Shown: piece after piece, positions 16,985-26,346 of the stretch
How positions within the stretch are numbered: the stretch's first letter is position 1
Layout of the letters: the number at the start of each line of letters is the position of its first letter
DNA from: Hyphomicrobium sp.
GTDB lineage: Bacteria; Pseudomonadota; Alphaproteobacteria; Rhizobiales; Hyphomicrobiaceae
Length of the DNA: 54,398 bases
Assembly (NCBI RefSeq): GCF_020852195.1
Contig: NZ_JADZBI010000127.1
Location: 1 to 54,398 of the forward strand
Reading direction: 5' to 3'
The notes under the pieces: model-generated
Database searches by the model: none
What the model was told of the DNA's origin: nothing
What the model saw: the letters and a program-made list of their open reading frames with translations, nothing else
Made by a program: the position numbers and the translations under genes

Positions 16985-17077
16985 GCGTAGATCCCGGCCT
17001 TCGCCGGGATGACGTCTGTTGTGTGGAGACCGTTCGCCTCCTCTCAACGTCATCCCGGCGAAGGCCGAGATCTACGC
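16985..17077. repeat. Inverted pair of REP-like palindromes
   Basis: Two copies of the 1441-type palindrome lie in opposite orientation (16985-17015 and 17047-17077) with a 31-nt spacer. The arms are complementary over about 31 bases with one mismatch, so the transcript could form one long cruciform-like stem. It fills the fur–plsC gap. Confidence 0.75.
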
Positions 17078-17165
17078 CAGCACCCACATCGCCATGTGGG
17101 CAGGATCCTCGTGCAAGGGTAGTAGCATCATCGGTTTAGCAACGGCTTTCAGGTGAGGGGCGTGC

Positions 17166-18047
17166 GTGGGAACGTTGCGGGCTGCATCGATCCTGACCGG
17201 GTTTTTCGCGCTCACGGTGCCGCTGATGCCTGTGCAGGCCGCGTTGCTCAGGGTGTCGCCGCAAGGCGCGCGGCGCTTTCCGCACTGGTATCACCGGCAG
17301 GTGTGCCGGCTGATGGGCGTGCGGTTCTCGATCGAAGGCGGGATCCTGCCGGATAGGCCGGTGCTGGTGGTCTCGAACCATACGTCGTGGCTCGATATCC
17401 CGGTGCTGTCGGCGGTGGCGCCGCTCTCGTTCATCGCTAAGAAGGACGTGGCGCGGTGGCCGTTCGTCTCGTGGCTCGCCAAGTTGCAGCGCAGCGTGTT
17501 CGTCGACCGCGAGCGGCGCAGTGCGGTCGGCGAGGCCACGAACGAGATCATGGCGCGGCTCGCTGCCGGCGATGCGGTGGTGTTGTTCGCTGAGGGTACG
17601 TCGAGCGATGGCAACCGCGTGCTGCCGTTTAAGACGTCGCTGTTTGCCGCTGCCAAGCCGACGGCTCGTGCGGCCGAGGCGGCAGGCCCGTCCGATGTCG
17701 TCGTGCAGACGCTGTCGGTCGTCTACACGCGCCTGCACGGCGTGCCGATCAACCGCTGGGCGCGCCCGGTCGTCGGATGGTTCGGGGACATGGAGATGCA
17801 GAGCCACGCCTGGGAGCTCCTCAAGGCCGGGCCGCTGGACGTGCGGATCCGCATCGGCGCGCCTATTCCGCTCGACAGCTTCGCCGACCGCAAGGATCTC
17901 GCACGGCGCAGCGAAACGGAGATCCGCGAGAACGTGGTGCGCATGCTTCGGAGCTATCCCGACGACGCCGAGATCGCCGTGACCACGCCGGTGGCGGAGG
18001 CGCGCAGCGCAGTGCGCCCGTCGCGGAGCGGATCCGTGTTCCGCTAG
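17166..18047 (+). CDS. plsC: 1-acyl-sn-glycerol-3-phosphate acyltransferase (PlsC-type)
   Basis: This membrane acyltransferase of about 293 residues adds the second acyl chain to make phosphatidic acid, or acts on a related lyso-lipid. The catalytic H-x4-D motif is in S-N-H-T-S-W-L-D, and the substrate motif is F-A-E-G-T-S-S-D-G-N-R. It has a hydrophobic N-terminal anchor. A GTG start at 17166 is used; it is followed at once by the anchor. In rhizobia, related enzymes at this locus act in ornithine-lipid synthesis (OlsA), so that is an alternative. Confidence 0.85.
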   Translation: MGTLRAASILTGFFALTVPLMPVQAALLRVSPQGARRFPHWYHRQVCRLMGVRFSIEGGILPDRPVLVVSNHTSWLDIPVLSAVAPLSFIAKKDVARWPFVSWLAKLQRSVFVDRERRSAVGEATNEIMARLAAGDAVVLFAEGTSSDGNRVLPFKTSLFAAAKPTARAAEAAGPSDVVVQTLSVVYTRLHGVPINRWARPVVGWFGDMEMQSHAWELLKAGPLDVRIRIGAPIPLDSFADRKDLARRSETEIRENVVRMLRSYPDDAEIAVTTPVAEARSAVRPSRSGSVFR

Positions 18048-18126
18048 CGCCGATATTCTGGGGTGTTCGGCAACGTTAATGGCGTTTGTTCAGGTTGCCC
18101 TGGTCTGAGCCCCATGCGTCAATCTT

Positions 18127-19662
18127 TTGTGTGCGCTGGACAAAAGGGCACCGCAATGCTGCAATGCGGCAATGTGGGGGTGCGGCCGCGGCCGAATTGT
18201 GATACCGCGGGGCGCACCGGGGGAACTGCTGAAGACCGGGACGCAAAACCTCTTGGACGATCTCGATTCATCGCTGCTTGCCGATACGGCACCCCAGGTA
18301 GGGCCGGCCGAGCGCGATTCCGTGCCCGCGCCGAAAAGGGTGTTCATCAAGACGTTTGGCTGCCAGATGAACGTCTACGATTCCGAGCGCATGAGCGAGG
18401 CGCTGGCGGCGGAGGGGTATGTCGAGACCAGCGAGCCTGCCGAGGCCGACCTCGCGATCCTCAATACGTGCCATATTCGCGAGAAGGCGGCCGAGAAGGT
18501 CTACTCCGATCTCGGGCGGCTGCGCGACGTCAAGCGCGAGCGGGCCGAGAGCGGGAAGGAAACGCTGATCACCGTCGCCGGCTGCGTGGCGCAGGCGGAG
18601 GGCGAGGAGATCGTGCGGCGCGCGCCCGTGGTCGATCTCGTGCTGGGCCCACAGAGCTACCATCGCCTGCCGGAGTTGCTCGCGCGCCTCAGGGGCGGCG
18701 AGACGGCGCTGGTCGAGACCGTCTTTCCCGACGAGGATAAGTTTCAGGCGCTGCCGGCGCGGCGCGCGCCGAAAGCGGTGTCGGCGTTCCTCACCGTCCA
18801 GGAAGGCTGCGACAAGTTCTGCACGTTCTGCGTCGTGCCCTATACGCGCGGCATGGAATACTCGCGGCCCGTTGCGGCGCTGGTGGCGGAAGCGCGCCGT
18901 CTCGTGGACCGCGGGGTCGCAGAGATCACGCTCTTGGGCCAGAACGTCAACGGCTATCACGGCGAGGGGCCGGACGGCGAGGCAACGACGCTTGCCGGGC
19001 TCATTCATCATCTCGCGGCCATCGATGGGCTCCAGCGCATCCGCTACACGACCAGCCATCCGCGCGACATGAGCGACGACCTCATCCAGGCGCACGCGCA
19101 GGAAGAGAAGCTGATGCCGTATCTGCACCTGCCGTTCCAGGCCGGCGCAGACCGTGTGCTCGCCGCCATGAACCGCAAACATACGGCGGCGGAGTATCTG
19201 GATCTGATCGGGCGCATCCGTGCGGCGCGGCCCGACATTGCGCTCTCGACCGACATCATCGTCGGCTTTCCCGGCGAGACGGAGGCGGATTTCGAGGCGA
19301 CCGTGGCACTGGTCCAGGAGGCGAACTTCGCGCACGCCTTTTCGTTCAAGTACAGCGCGCGGCCCGGAACGCCGGCCTCCACCATGGACGGGCAGGTGCC
19401 GGAGCCCGTGAAGCGGGCGCGCCTCGCGCGGCTGCAGGCGGTGATCGATGCGGGCTATCAGCGCTTCAACGGCACGTTCGTCGGCCGGACGCTGCCGGTG
19501 CTGTTCGAGAAAGCCGGGCGGCACGAGGGCCAGCTCGTTGGGCGGTCCCCTTATCTGCAACTCGTGCATGCAGAGGCCGACCCTGCGCTCGTCGGCGAGA
19601 TCGTCGATGTGGAGATCCGGTCGGCCGGGGCCAACAGCCTCTCGGGCGTCATATGCGGATAG
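18127..19662 (+). CDS. miaB: tRNA-2-methylthio-N6-dimethylallyladenosine synthase MiaB
   Basis: This radical-SAM enzyme methylthiolates i6A37 of tRNA. The N-terminal cluster cysteines are in T-F-G-C-Q-M-N, N-T-C-H-I-R-E and A-G-C-V-A-Q; the radical-SAM C-x3-C-x2-C is in G-C-D-K-F-C-T-F-C; a TRAM domain ends the protein. The start is uncertain: the frame opens at 18127, but conserved sequence begins only near 18340, and GTG 18198, TTG 18252 or GTG 18321 are possible. The extra N-terminal 50-70 residues are unlike the family, so a later start is likely. Confidence 0.93.
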   Translation: MCALDKRAPQCCNAAMWGCGRGRIVIPRGAPGELLKTGTQNLLDDLDSSLLADTAPQVGPAERDSVPAPKRVFIKTFGCQMNVYDSERMSEALAAEGYVETSEPAEADLAILNTCHIREKAAEKVYSDLGRLRDVKRERAESGKETLITVAGCVAQAEGEEIVRRAPVVDLVLGPQSYHRLPELLARLRGGETALVETVFPDEDKFQALPARRAPKAVSAFLTVQEGCDKFCTFCVVPYTRGMEYSRPVAALVAEARRLVDRGVAEITLLGQNVNGYHGEGPDGEATTLAGLIHHLAAIDGLQRIRYTTSHPRDMSDDLIQAHAQEEKLMPYLHLPFQAGADRVLAAMNRKHTAAEYLDLIGRIRAARPDIALSTDIIVGFPGETEADFEATVALVQEANFAHAFSFKYSARPGTPASTMDGQVPEPVKRARLARLQAVIDAGYQRFNGTFVGRTLPVLFEKAGRHEGQLVGRSPYLQLVHAEADPALVGEIVDVEIRSAGANSLSGVICG

Positions 19663-19701
19663 GCATGAACCTGTTAACGGTTCGAGTGCGGGCCGCAGGC
19701 G

Positions 19702-19729
19702 TTGATTCGACGGCGCTCAGGCCTATGCT
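19702..19729 (+). promoter_or_regulatory. Candidate promoter of the phoH-ybeY-ybeX-lnt operon
   Basis: TTGATT (19702-19707) and TATGCT (19724-19729) are spaced by 16 bases, 56 bases before the phoH start. The match to sigma-70 consensus is fair. Confidence 0.5.
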
Positions 19730-19785
19730 AGGTTCATCAGAGAGGAGCTGCGAGTCGGCTCCGGCTGTCTCAGGAGACGAGACGA

Positions 19786-20796
19786 TTGACAGCAATTCGC
19801 GGTCAGACGGCGGCAGGTCGCAAGCGCGTGCCTAAATCCCCGGTTCCAAGCAAGCGCCTGGTGGTCCCGTTCGAGGACAACCGGCATCTGACGCGCCTCC
19901 TCGGCGAGTTCGACTCTCATCTCGCGCTCGTGGAGGACCGTCTCGGCATCGAGGCGCATGCGCATGGCAACGTCGTCATCCTCTCGGGACCGGAGATGGC
20001 CTGCGAGATCGCGCGCGAGGTGCTGGAGCAGCTCTACGCGCGCGTGGCAAAGGGAGAGCACGTGGGACCCGGAGACTTCGACGGCCTGATCCGCCATGCC
20101 CGGCAGCAGGACGCGCCCTCAGCGGACGGACAGGCGCAGATCGCGACGCGCCGGCGCGTGGTCAAGGCGCGCACGCCGACGCAGAGCACCTATATCCGCG
20201 CGCTCGAAAAGACGGATCTCGTGTTCGGCATCGGCCCTGCGGGCACGGGCAAGACGTATCTCGCGGTGGCGTTCGCGGCGCAGTGCCTGGAGCGCGGCCT
20301 CGTCGAGCGCATCATCCTGTCGCGGCCGGCGGTGGAGGCGGGAGAGCGGCTTGGCTTCCTGCCGGGCGACATGCGCGAGAAGGTCGATCCGTATCTGCGC
20401 CCGCTCTATGACGCGCTTTATGATGTGCTGCCGCCGGAGAAGGTGGAGCGGGATCTCGAAAGCGGCGTCATCGAGATCGCGCCGCTCGCCTTCATGCGCG
20501 GGCGCACGCTCGCCAACGCGTTCGTCATCCTGGACGAGGCGCAGAACACGACGAGCATGCAGATGAAGATGTTTCTGACGCGGCTCGGCGAGAACTCGAA
20601 GATGGTGATCACGGGCGACCCCTCGCAGATCGATCTTCCGCCCGGCATGGCGTCGGGCCTGGAGGAGGCGGTGCGGCTGCTCTCCGATGTTCAGGGCATC
20701 ACGGCGGTGCGGTTCTCGAGCGTCGACGTCGTGCGGCGCGATCTCGTGGCCAAGATCGTCGAAGCCTATGACAAGGTGGGGACGAGGAAGCCCTGA
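19786..20796 (+). CDS. phoH: PhoH-like ATPase
   Basis: This 336-residue protein has an N-terminal KH-like part and a PhoH P-loop ATPase domain: Walker A G-P-A-G-T-G-K-T and Walker B V-I-L-D-E-A-Q-N. PhoH-type proteins are linked to RNA metabolism beside YbeY. A TTG start at 19786 is used, with AGGAG about 10 bases upstream. It stands one base before ybeY, in the order phoH-ybeY-ybeX-lnt, conserved in proteobacteria. Confidence 0.93.
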   Translation: MTAIRGQTAAGRKRVPKSPVPSKRLVVPFEDNRHLTRLLGEFDSHLALVEDRLGIEAHAHGNVVILSGPEMACEIAREVLEQLYARVAKGEHVGPGDFDGLIRHARQQDAPSADGQAQIATRRRVVKARTPTQSTYIRALEKTDLVFGIGPAGTGKTYLAVAFAAQCLERGLVERIILSRPAVEAGERLGFLPGDMREKVDPYLRPLYDALYDVLPPEKVERDLESGVIEIAPLAFMRGRTLANAFVILDEAQNTTSMQMKMFLTRLGENSKMVITGDPSQIDLPPGMASGLEEAVRLLSDVQGITAVRFSSVDVVRRDLVAKIVEAYDKVGTRKP

Positions 20797-20797
20797 C

Positions 20798-21355
20798 ATG
20801 CCCGAAGAATCGGACAGTCGAAGTCTGAGCGAGGGGTGTCGCGGGGCACCTCTCTGGCTCAGCCTCGACATTCTGCATGAAGCGGGGGATTGGTCGCGGC
20901 TCGGCGACCGGGATGCGCTGATCGCGGCCGCGGGGCGGGCGCTGGCGGCGGATCCGCGCTTTGCCGCGCAAGCGCCATCGGAAGCGTGCGTGGCGCTCAG
21001 CGACGACGAGACCGTGCGCAGTCTCAATTCGCGCTTCCGCGGCAAGGACAAGCCCACCAACGTGCTGTCGTTTCCCGCGCTCGAAGGCTTCGGCGCGACG
21101 AGCCCGCAGTCGCTCGGCGACATCGTACTGGCGCAAGAGACGATCGAGCGGGAAGCCCTCGAGCAGGGCGTGCCGGCTGCCCATCACCTCCAGCACCTGG
21201 TCGTGCACGGCCTTCTGCATCTCCTCGGCTTCGATCACGAGACCGAGGCGCAGGCGCAGGAGATGGAGGGCATCGAAATCCAGATTCTTGCCACGCTCGG
21301 CGTGGCCAACCCCTACGGCGAGGACGCGCTGTTCGTTCAAGCCCATGATAAATGA
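20798..21355 (+). CDS. ybeY: Endoribonuclease YbeY (16S rRNA maturation)
   Basis: This metal-dependent RNase of about 185 residues acts in 16S rRNA 3' maturation and ribosome quality control. The zinc motif H-G-L-L-H-L-L-G-F-D-H (H-x3-H-x5-H) is intact, and N-V-L-S-F-P marks the substrate groove. The N-terminus is longer than usual, with about 15 polar residues. It overlaps the next gene by 11 bases. Confidence 0.95.
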   Translation: MPEESDSRSLSEGCRGAPLWLSLDILHEAGDWSRLGDRDALIAAAGRALAADPRFAAQAPSEACVALSDDETVRSLNSRFRGKDKPTNVLSFPALEGFGATSPQSLGDIVLAQETIEREALEQGVPAAHHLQHLVVHGLLHLLGFDHETEAQAQEMEGIEIQILATLGVANPYGEDALFVQAHDK

Positions 21356-22394
21356 TGACGAACAAATGGACGATGTGAGCTACGACACGGAGCGCCGCAC
21401 CATGCGCGAGAGCGCGAGCGGCTGGCTTCAACACCTCTGGACGCGGCTCGGCCTCGCCGAGCAGCCGACGCTGCGCGACAAGCTCGAAGTGCTGCTCAAG
21501 GAGGAGGCCAAGGCGACGGGCGGCTTCTCCCCCGAAGAGCGCAAAATGCTGTCGGGGCTTCTGCGCTTCGGAGCCTCGCGCGTGGACGAGATCATGGTGC
21601 CGCGGGCCGACATCGTCTCCATCGAGGAGATGGAGCCGCTTGGCGAGCTCATCCGGCTGTTCGAGGAGGTCGGCGTTTCTCGCATCCCGATCTATCACGA
21701 GACGCTCGACGACCCGCGCGGCATGATCCACATCAAGGATCTGTTCCGCTGGATCTCGGCCGAGGTGGCGGGCCGCGCACTGCGGGAGCCGACCAAGCAG
21801 CGGCCGGGCCAGCCCGAGGCCAAGGGCGATGCAGGCGCCAAGCCGGAATCGAGCAAGCCCGATCTCAGCCGCATCGATCTTTCGCGGCCGATTGCGGTGC
21901 TGAAGCTCAGAAAGCCCGTGCTCTATGTGCCGCCGTCGATGCCGGCGATGAACCTGCTCGTGCGCATGCAGGCCACCCACATCCACATGGCGCTCATCGT
22001 CGACGAATACGGTGGTACGGACGGTCTCGTCACCATCGAGGATCTGGTCGAGCAGATCGTGGGCGACATCGAGGACGAGCACGACGAGGAGGAGGCGGAT
22101 CTCATCGCCGTCGATCCCAAGCTCGGGCTGGTGGCGTCGGGACGTGCTCCGGTGAAGGAGCTCGAGACGAGGCTCGGACAGAAGCTGCTCAAGCCCGAGG
22201 AGGAGGCCGACATCGACACGCTGGGCGGGCTCGTGTTCACTATCGTCGGGCGCGTTCCGGCGCGCGGCGAGCTGATCCGCCATGCGGCGTCGGGTGTCGA
22301 GTTCGAGGTGCTGGATGCCGATCCGAGGCGGGTGAAGCGGCTCAAGATCCATCTGCCGCCGGCGCCGTCGGTGGGCGACGCCGCGACCGGCTGA
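21345..22394 (+). CDS. ybeX: CBS-domain hemolysin/CorC family protein (YbeX-like)
   Basis: This protein of about 349 residues has two CBS domains (around [11 protein letters not shown] and [12 protein letters not shown]) and a C-terminal CorC_HlyC domain. It is cytoplasmic, without the membrane DUF21 part. Relatives are tied to magnesium/cobalt resistance and ribosome maturation. An Ala/Lys/Pro-rich insert of about 35 residues sits between the two CBS units. Starts at 21345 (overlapping ybeY) and 21366 are both possible; neither has a clear ribosome site. Confidence 0.9.
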   Translation: MINDDEQMDDVSYDTERRTMRESASGWLQHLWTRLGLAEQPTLRDKLEVLLKEEAKATGGFSPEERKMLSGLLRFGASRVDEIMVPRADIVSIEEMEPLGELIRLFEEVGVSRIPIYHETLDDPRGMIHIKDLFRWISAEVAGRALREPTKQRPGQPEAKGDAGAKPESSKPDLSRIDLSRPIAVLKLRKPVLYVPPSMPAMNLLVRMQATHIHMALIVDEYGGTDGLVTIEDLVEQIVGDIEDEHDEEEADLIAVDPKLGLVASGRAPVKELETRLGQKLLKPEEEADIDTLGGLVFTIVGRVPARGELIRHAASGVEFEVLDADPRRVKRLKIHLPPAPSVGDAATG

Positions 22395-22401
22395 TCTCAC
22401 G

Positions 22402-24048
22402 ATGGGGGGACGCGATCCGATCGGTGAGTGGCGTCGCACGGTGCGTGCGCTCGGCGGGTGGCGCCGCGCGGCCGTCGCGTTTGCGGCTGGGGCGCTGTCC
22501 AACCTCGCCATGGCGCCGTTCTTCTTCGCGCCCATCCTTCTCGTCACGCTTCCCGTACTGGTCTGGCTGATCGACGGGGCCGTGCACGGCGCGGGCGAAG
22601 TGCACGGCAAAGCGCGCGCGGGTGCGCTCGCCGGATGGTGGTTCGGCTTCGGCTATTTCCTCTTCGGGCTGTTCTGGATCGGAGAAGCGTTTCTCGTGGA
22701 GGCGGACAAGTTCGGCTGGCTCCTGCCGTTCGCGGTGACGCTGATGCCGGCCGGGCTGGCGCTGTTCTGGGCTGTGGCGGCTGCCGTCGCGTCACTCTTG
22801 TGGCGCCCAGGGTTCCAGCGGCTGCTCGTGCTCGCTCTCGCGCTGGCCGCCGCGGAATGGCTCAGGGGGCATGTGCTGACGGGGTTTCCCTGGAACGTCC
22901 TTGGCTATGCGCTTACCTGGCCGCTCGTGCTCATGCAGAGTGCGGGCCTCGTCGGCATCTATGGGCTGACGCTGCTTACCGTGCCGATCCTCGCCGCGCC
23001 GCTGGTGCTGGCGGCCGATGCCGAGCCGGGGCCGGCCCGGTGGCATGCCGGCTTGCGTGGGCTTGCGATTTGCGGGGTGCCGCTCGTGCTGCTCGCGGCC
23101 TATGGCGCCGCACGGCTCGCCACCGCGCCGGTCGGGGCCGTCGACGGCGTCAAGATCAGGATCGGGCAGCCGAGCGTGCCGCAGCACGAGAAATGGCGCT
23201 CCGACAAGCAGGCCGCGATCTTTCAGGACCATCTTGCGCTTTCGGAGGTCGATGCGTCGGAACAGCGCGATGGGCTCGCCGATGTCACGCATGTGCTCTG
23301 GCCCGAGGCGGCGATGCCGTTCCTGCCGCTCGAGCATCCCGAGGCGCTGGCGGCCATCGGCGAGATGCTGCCGGACGGCGTATTCCTCGTTACGGGCGCG
23401 CTGCGGCGAGAGGGGGCCGGACCTGACGCTTCCGGAACAGAGCCCATCCGGGCTTACAACAGCCTGATGGTGTTCGACAGCGCGGGTGCGCTGGCGAGCG
23501 CCTACGACAAGACGCACCTCGTGCCGTTCGGCGAGTATCTGCCGTGGCAAAGCACGCTCGAGGCGATCGGCCTCGAGCAGCTTACGCGCTTGCGCGGCGG
23601 CTTCTCGGTCGGGGTCTCGCCGCGGCCGCTGCTCAAGGTGCCGGGGCTTCCGCCGCTCGGCGGGCTCATCTGCTACGAGGCGATCTTTCCCGGTGTGGGC
23701 GCCCAGAGCGACGGACGTCCGGGTCTGCTCGTGAACGTGACCAACGACGGCTGGTTCGGGAACACGACCGGTCCGCGGCAGCACTTTCACCAGGCGCGTG
23801 TGCGGGCCGTTGAGGAGGGGGTGCCACTGCTCAGGGCGGCCAACAACGGCATCTCCGCTGTGATCGATTCAAGTGGACAAGCCCTCGTTATGCTCGGAAT
23901 AAATGTAAGAGGCTCAATAGATTCGATATTGCCGCTCGCGCGCGACGCGCCGCCATATGCAGTGTTGGGGGATATAGTTTTTCTGCTCGTCGCACTACTT
24001 CTCGCGGCTACTCTTTATTTTTTCCGCCCATTGGGCGGTGAGGGCTGA
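22402..24048 (+). CDS. lnt: Apolipoprotein N-acyltransferase Lnt
   Basis: This 548-residue inner-membrane enzyme adds the third acyl chain to lipoproteins. It has about six N-terminal membrane helices, a periplasmic nitrilase domain with the triad Glu302 (W-P-E-A), Lys370 (Y-D-K-T-H-L-V-P-F-G) and Cys424 (I-C-Y-E-A), and a C-terminal helix. It starts 7 bases after ybeX. The last 60 codons shift to AT-rich usage (several ATA and AGA), unlike the rest of the gene. The rhizobial orthologue ActA is known for acid and copper tolerance. Confidence 0.95.
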   Translation: MGGRDPIGEWRRTVRALGGWRRAAVAFAAGALSNLAMAPFFFAPILLVTLPVLVWLIDGAVHGAGEVHGKARAGALAGWWFGFGYFLFGLFWIGEAFLVEADKFGWLLPFAVTLMPAGLALFWAVAAAVASLLWRPGFQRLLVLALALAAAEWLRGHVLTGFPWNVLGYALTWPLVLMQSAGLVGIYGLTLLTVPILAAPLVLAADAEPGPARWHAGLRGLAICGVPLVLLAAYGAARLATAPVGAVDGVKIRIGQPSVPQHEKWRSDKQAAIFQDHLALSEVDASEQRDGLADVTHVLWPEAAMPFLPLEHPEALAAIGEMLPDGVFLVTGALRREGAGPDASGTEPIRAYNSLMVFDSAGALASAYDKTHLVPFGEYLPWQSTLEAIGLEQLTRLRGGFSVGVSPRPLLKVPGLPPLGGLICYEAIFPGVGAQSDGRPGLLVNVTNDGWFGNTTGPRQHFHQARVRAVEEGVPLLRAANNGISAVIDSSGQALVMLGINVRGSIDSILPLARDAPPYAVLGDIVFLLVALLLAATLYFFRPLGGEG

Positions 24049-24169
24049 GATCCCAGCTCAAGGGTCCCGCACATCATCCGTATTACAGTGTATGCGTCTT
24101 TTGGTTGCATTAAGTCGCAGATGCTCAATTAGAAATATAGCGTAAAAATTGTTTCTTCCGGGTAAATTA

Positions 24170-24196
24170 TTGACCCCGAGCCCCGAGTTCCATAGG
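24170..24196 (+). promoter_or_regulatory. Weak candidate promoter upstream of the phrR-like gene
   Basis: TTGACC (24170-24175) and CATAGG (24191-24196) are spaced 15 bases apart in a locally AT-rich stretch. The -35 is good and the -10 is poor, so the exact site is unsure. Confidence 0.3.
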
Positions 24197-24242
24197 CAGA
24201 GACGTGCCGACGAGGTCGTGAAGGCAGGGAGTACGGAATCTA

Positions 24243-24701
24243 ATGTCGAAAGAAGAGGGCGACGACGACGCCGACAACGAACGCGGTTCACGTAAGCCCA
24301 ACCCGATCGATGCGCATGTGGGAACGCGGGTGCGTCTGCGCAGAATGCTGCTCGGAATGAGTCAAGAAAAACTTGGCGAGCACCTGGGGCTCACTTTCCA
24401 GCAAGTGCAGAAATACGAAAAGGGCGTCAATCGCATCGGGGCGAGCCGGTTGTTCGATTTGTCGCGGGTTCTCGGCGTGCCCGTCCAATTCTTTTACGAC
24501 GAGGCTCCCGCCGAGCTCGTCGATTCCTCCCTGGCGCCCGGTTTCTCGGAACGCCCGACCGAAACCTATGTCATAGAGTTTCTTTCCACGCGTGAGGGGT
24601 TGGAGCTCAACAAGGCCTTCGTGAAGATCGCGGATCCCCGCGTGCGCCGTTCTGTCGTCGAGCTGGTGCGTACGCTCGGCGGCGAGGAGCCGCTCGACTG
24701 A
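24243..24701 (+). CDS. XRE-family regulator (PhrR-like)
   Basis: This 152-residue protein has a helix-turn-helix domain at about residues 25-80 (G-M-S-Q-E-K-L-G-E-H-L-G-L-T-F-Q-Q-V-Q-K-Y-E). The C-terminal half is an alpha-helical dimerisation region. In Sinorhizobium the same neighbourhood (lnt/actA – phrR – metK) carries the low-pH-induced regulator PhrR, so orthology is likely. The targets are not known. Its promoter region is the most AT-rich in this part of the window. Confidence 0.85.
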   Translation: MSKEEGDDDADNERGSRKPNPIDAHVGTRVRLRRMLLGMSQEKLGEHLGLTFQQVQKYEKGVNRIGASRLFDLSRVLGVPVQFFYDEAPAELVDSSLAPGFSERPTETYVIEFLSTREGLELNKAFVKIADPRVRRSVVELVRTLGGEEPLD

Positions 24702-24931
24702 AGCGGTCCGCGCGCCGCCCGCGTCAAACGCCCGCGCCGCGCTTTCAATCCCGGATGCTAAGCTTTCCAGGCTCCGGCGCTTGACCGGGCACGGTAAAAC
24801 CGGCAAGACACGCCGCGGTCTCCTCGACGGTGGGTCGGGCCCGGGGCCTTTTGTGTATCTCGACAGGGATCAATCCCATGCAACGGGCCGCTGCAGCATT
24901 GCGGCAGGCAAGGGTGAATTAGGGGATCAGG

Positions 24932-26134
24932 GTGGCACGACAGTCATATTTGTTCACGAGTGAATCGGTTTCCGAAGGACACCCGGACAAAGTCTGCGAC
25001 CGCATTTCGGACGAGGTGGTCGATGCCTTCTTCCGCGAGGGCATCGAGGAAGGGCTCGACCCGTGGGCGATCCGCGCGGCCTGCGAGACGATGGCCACTA
25101 CCAATCGGGTCATCATCGCCGGCGAGTATCGCGGCCCGCGCGCCGTGACGGTTGCCAAGATCGAGGACATCGCGCGCACCGCCATCCGCGATATCGGCTA
25201 CGAGCAGGCGGGCTTCCACTGGGCGAACTGCAATATCGAGGTGCTGCTGCACGGGCAGTCCGCCGACATCGCGCAGGGCGTCGATGCCAAGCAGCCGGCC
25301 AACCAGGAGGAGGGCGCGGGCGATCAGGGCATCATGTTCGGCTATGCCTGCCGCGAGACTCCTGAACTGATGCCGGCGCCGATCTACTACGCGCACAAGA
25401 TCCTCGAGGATCTGGCGCGGGCGCGCAAGACGAAGAGCGGGGATGCGGCGAAGCTCGGCCCCGACTCGAAGAGCCAGGTGACGGTGCGCTACGAAGGCGG
25501 CAAGCCGGTCGGCGTCACACAGATCGTGGTCTCGCACCAGCACGTGGTCGAGGATCTCACGTCCAAGGACGTGCGCGACATCGTCGAGCCCTACGTGCGC
25601 GCGGCGCTCCCCGAGGGCTGGATCGGCAAGGACACGATTTGGCACATCAACCCGACCGGCAAGTTCTACATCGGCGGGCCGGACGGGGACACCGGCCTCA
25701 CGGGCCGCAAGATCATCGTCGATACCTATGGCGGCGCAGCACCCCACGGCGGCGGCGCCTTTTCGGGCAAGGATCCGACCAAGGTTGACCGCTCGGCGGC
25801 TTATGCGGCGCGGTATCTGGCCAAGAACGTCGTCGCGGCCGGGCTCGCCGACCGCTGCACGATCCAGCTCTCGTACGCCATCGGCGTTGCGCGGCCATTG
25901 TCGATCTATGTCGATACGCACGGCACCGGCAAGGTGGACGAGGCGGCGATCGAGGGTGCCGTCGGCAAGGCCATGGACCTCACGCCGCGCGGCATTCGCC
26001 AGCAGCTCGACCTCAACCGGCCGATCTATGCGCGCACCTCGGCCTACGGCCATTTCGGACGCCGGCCGGACAACGACGGCGGGTTCTCCTGGGAGCGGCT
26101 CGACCTCACCGACGCGATCCAGAAGGCGGTCTGA
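24932..26134 (+). CDS. metK: S-adenosylmethionine synthetase
   Basis: This 400-residue enzyme makes SAM from ATP and methionine. Motifs seen are [24 protein letters not shown] and the signature [16 protein letters not shown]. The start is GTG 24932 with AGGGGA upstream. The 230-nt leader after the phrR-like gene does not show the SAM-II consensus that I would recognise. Confidence 0.97.
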   Translation: MARQSYLFTSESVSEGHPDKVCDRISDEVVDAFFREGIEEGLDPWAIRAACETMATTNRVIIAGEYRGPRAVTVAKIEDIARTAIRDIGYEQAGFHWANCNIEVLLHGQSADIAQGVDAKQPANQEEGAGDQGIMFGYACRETPELMPAPIYYAHKILEDLARARKTKSGDAAKLGPDSKSQVTVRYEGGKPVGVTQIVVSHQHVVEDLTSKDVRDIVEPYVRAALPEGWIGKDTIWHINPTGKFYIGGPDGDTGLTGRKIIVDTYGGAAPHGGGAFSGKDPTKVDRSAAYAARYLAKNVVAAGLADRCTIQLSYAIGVARPLSIYVDTHGTGKVDEAAIEGAVGKAMDLTPRGIRQQLDLNRPIYARTSAYGHFGRRPDNDGGFSWERLDLTDAIQKAV

Positions 26135-26164
26135 TCGATTACACTGGTTGGAGCGCGCGGCGCC

Positions 26165-26303
26165 CCCTCACCCGGACGCTATCCTCCGATCGCGTCGACC
26201 TCTCCCCACCGGGGAGAGGTAAACGAGACGCGCTCCCACTTCGCCTCTCTCCCCGGTGGGGAGAGGTCGACGCGAGGGTACAAGCCCGAGCGGCGGGTGA
26301 GGG
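26165..26303. repeat. Nested mosaic palindromic repeat
   Basis: The element is built of nested inverted parts. Outer arms are CCCTCACCC (26165) and GGGTGAGGG (to 26303). Perfect 17-bp arms are at 26191-26207 and 26258-26274. Inside each is a CTCTCCCC-N3-GGGGAGAG hairpin. It looks like the dispersed RIME-type elements of rhizobia, and lies between metK and trmB. Confidence 0.8.
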
Positions 26304-26346
26304 TGCCGCACGGGTCAACCTTGCAACGATACCGGACGGGCCCGAC

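Noticed and set aside
24702-24931. SAM riboswitch in the metK leader
   Set aside because: Neither the SAM-II core nor a clear SAM/SAH-type fold could be seen by eye. An Infernal search would settle it.
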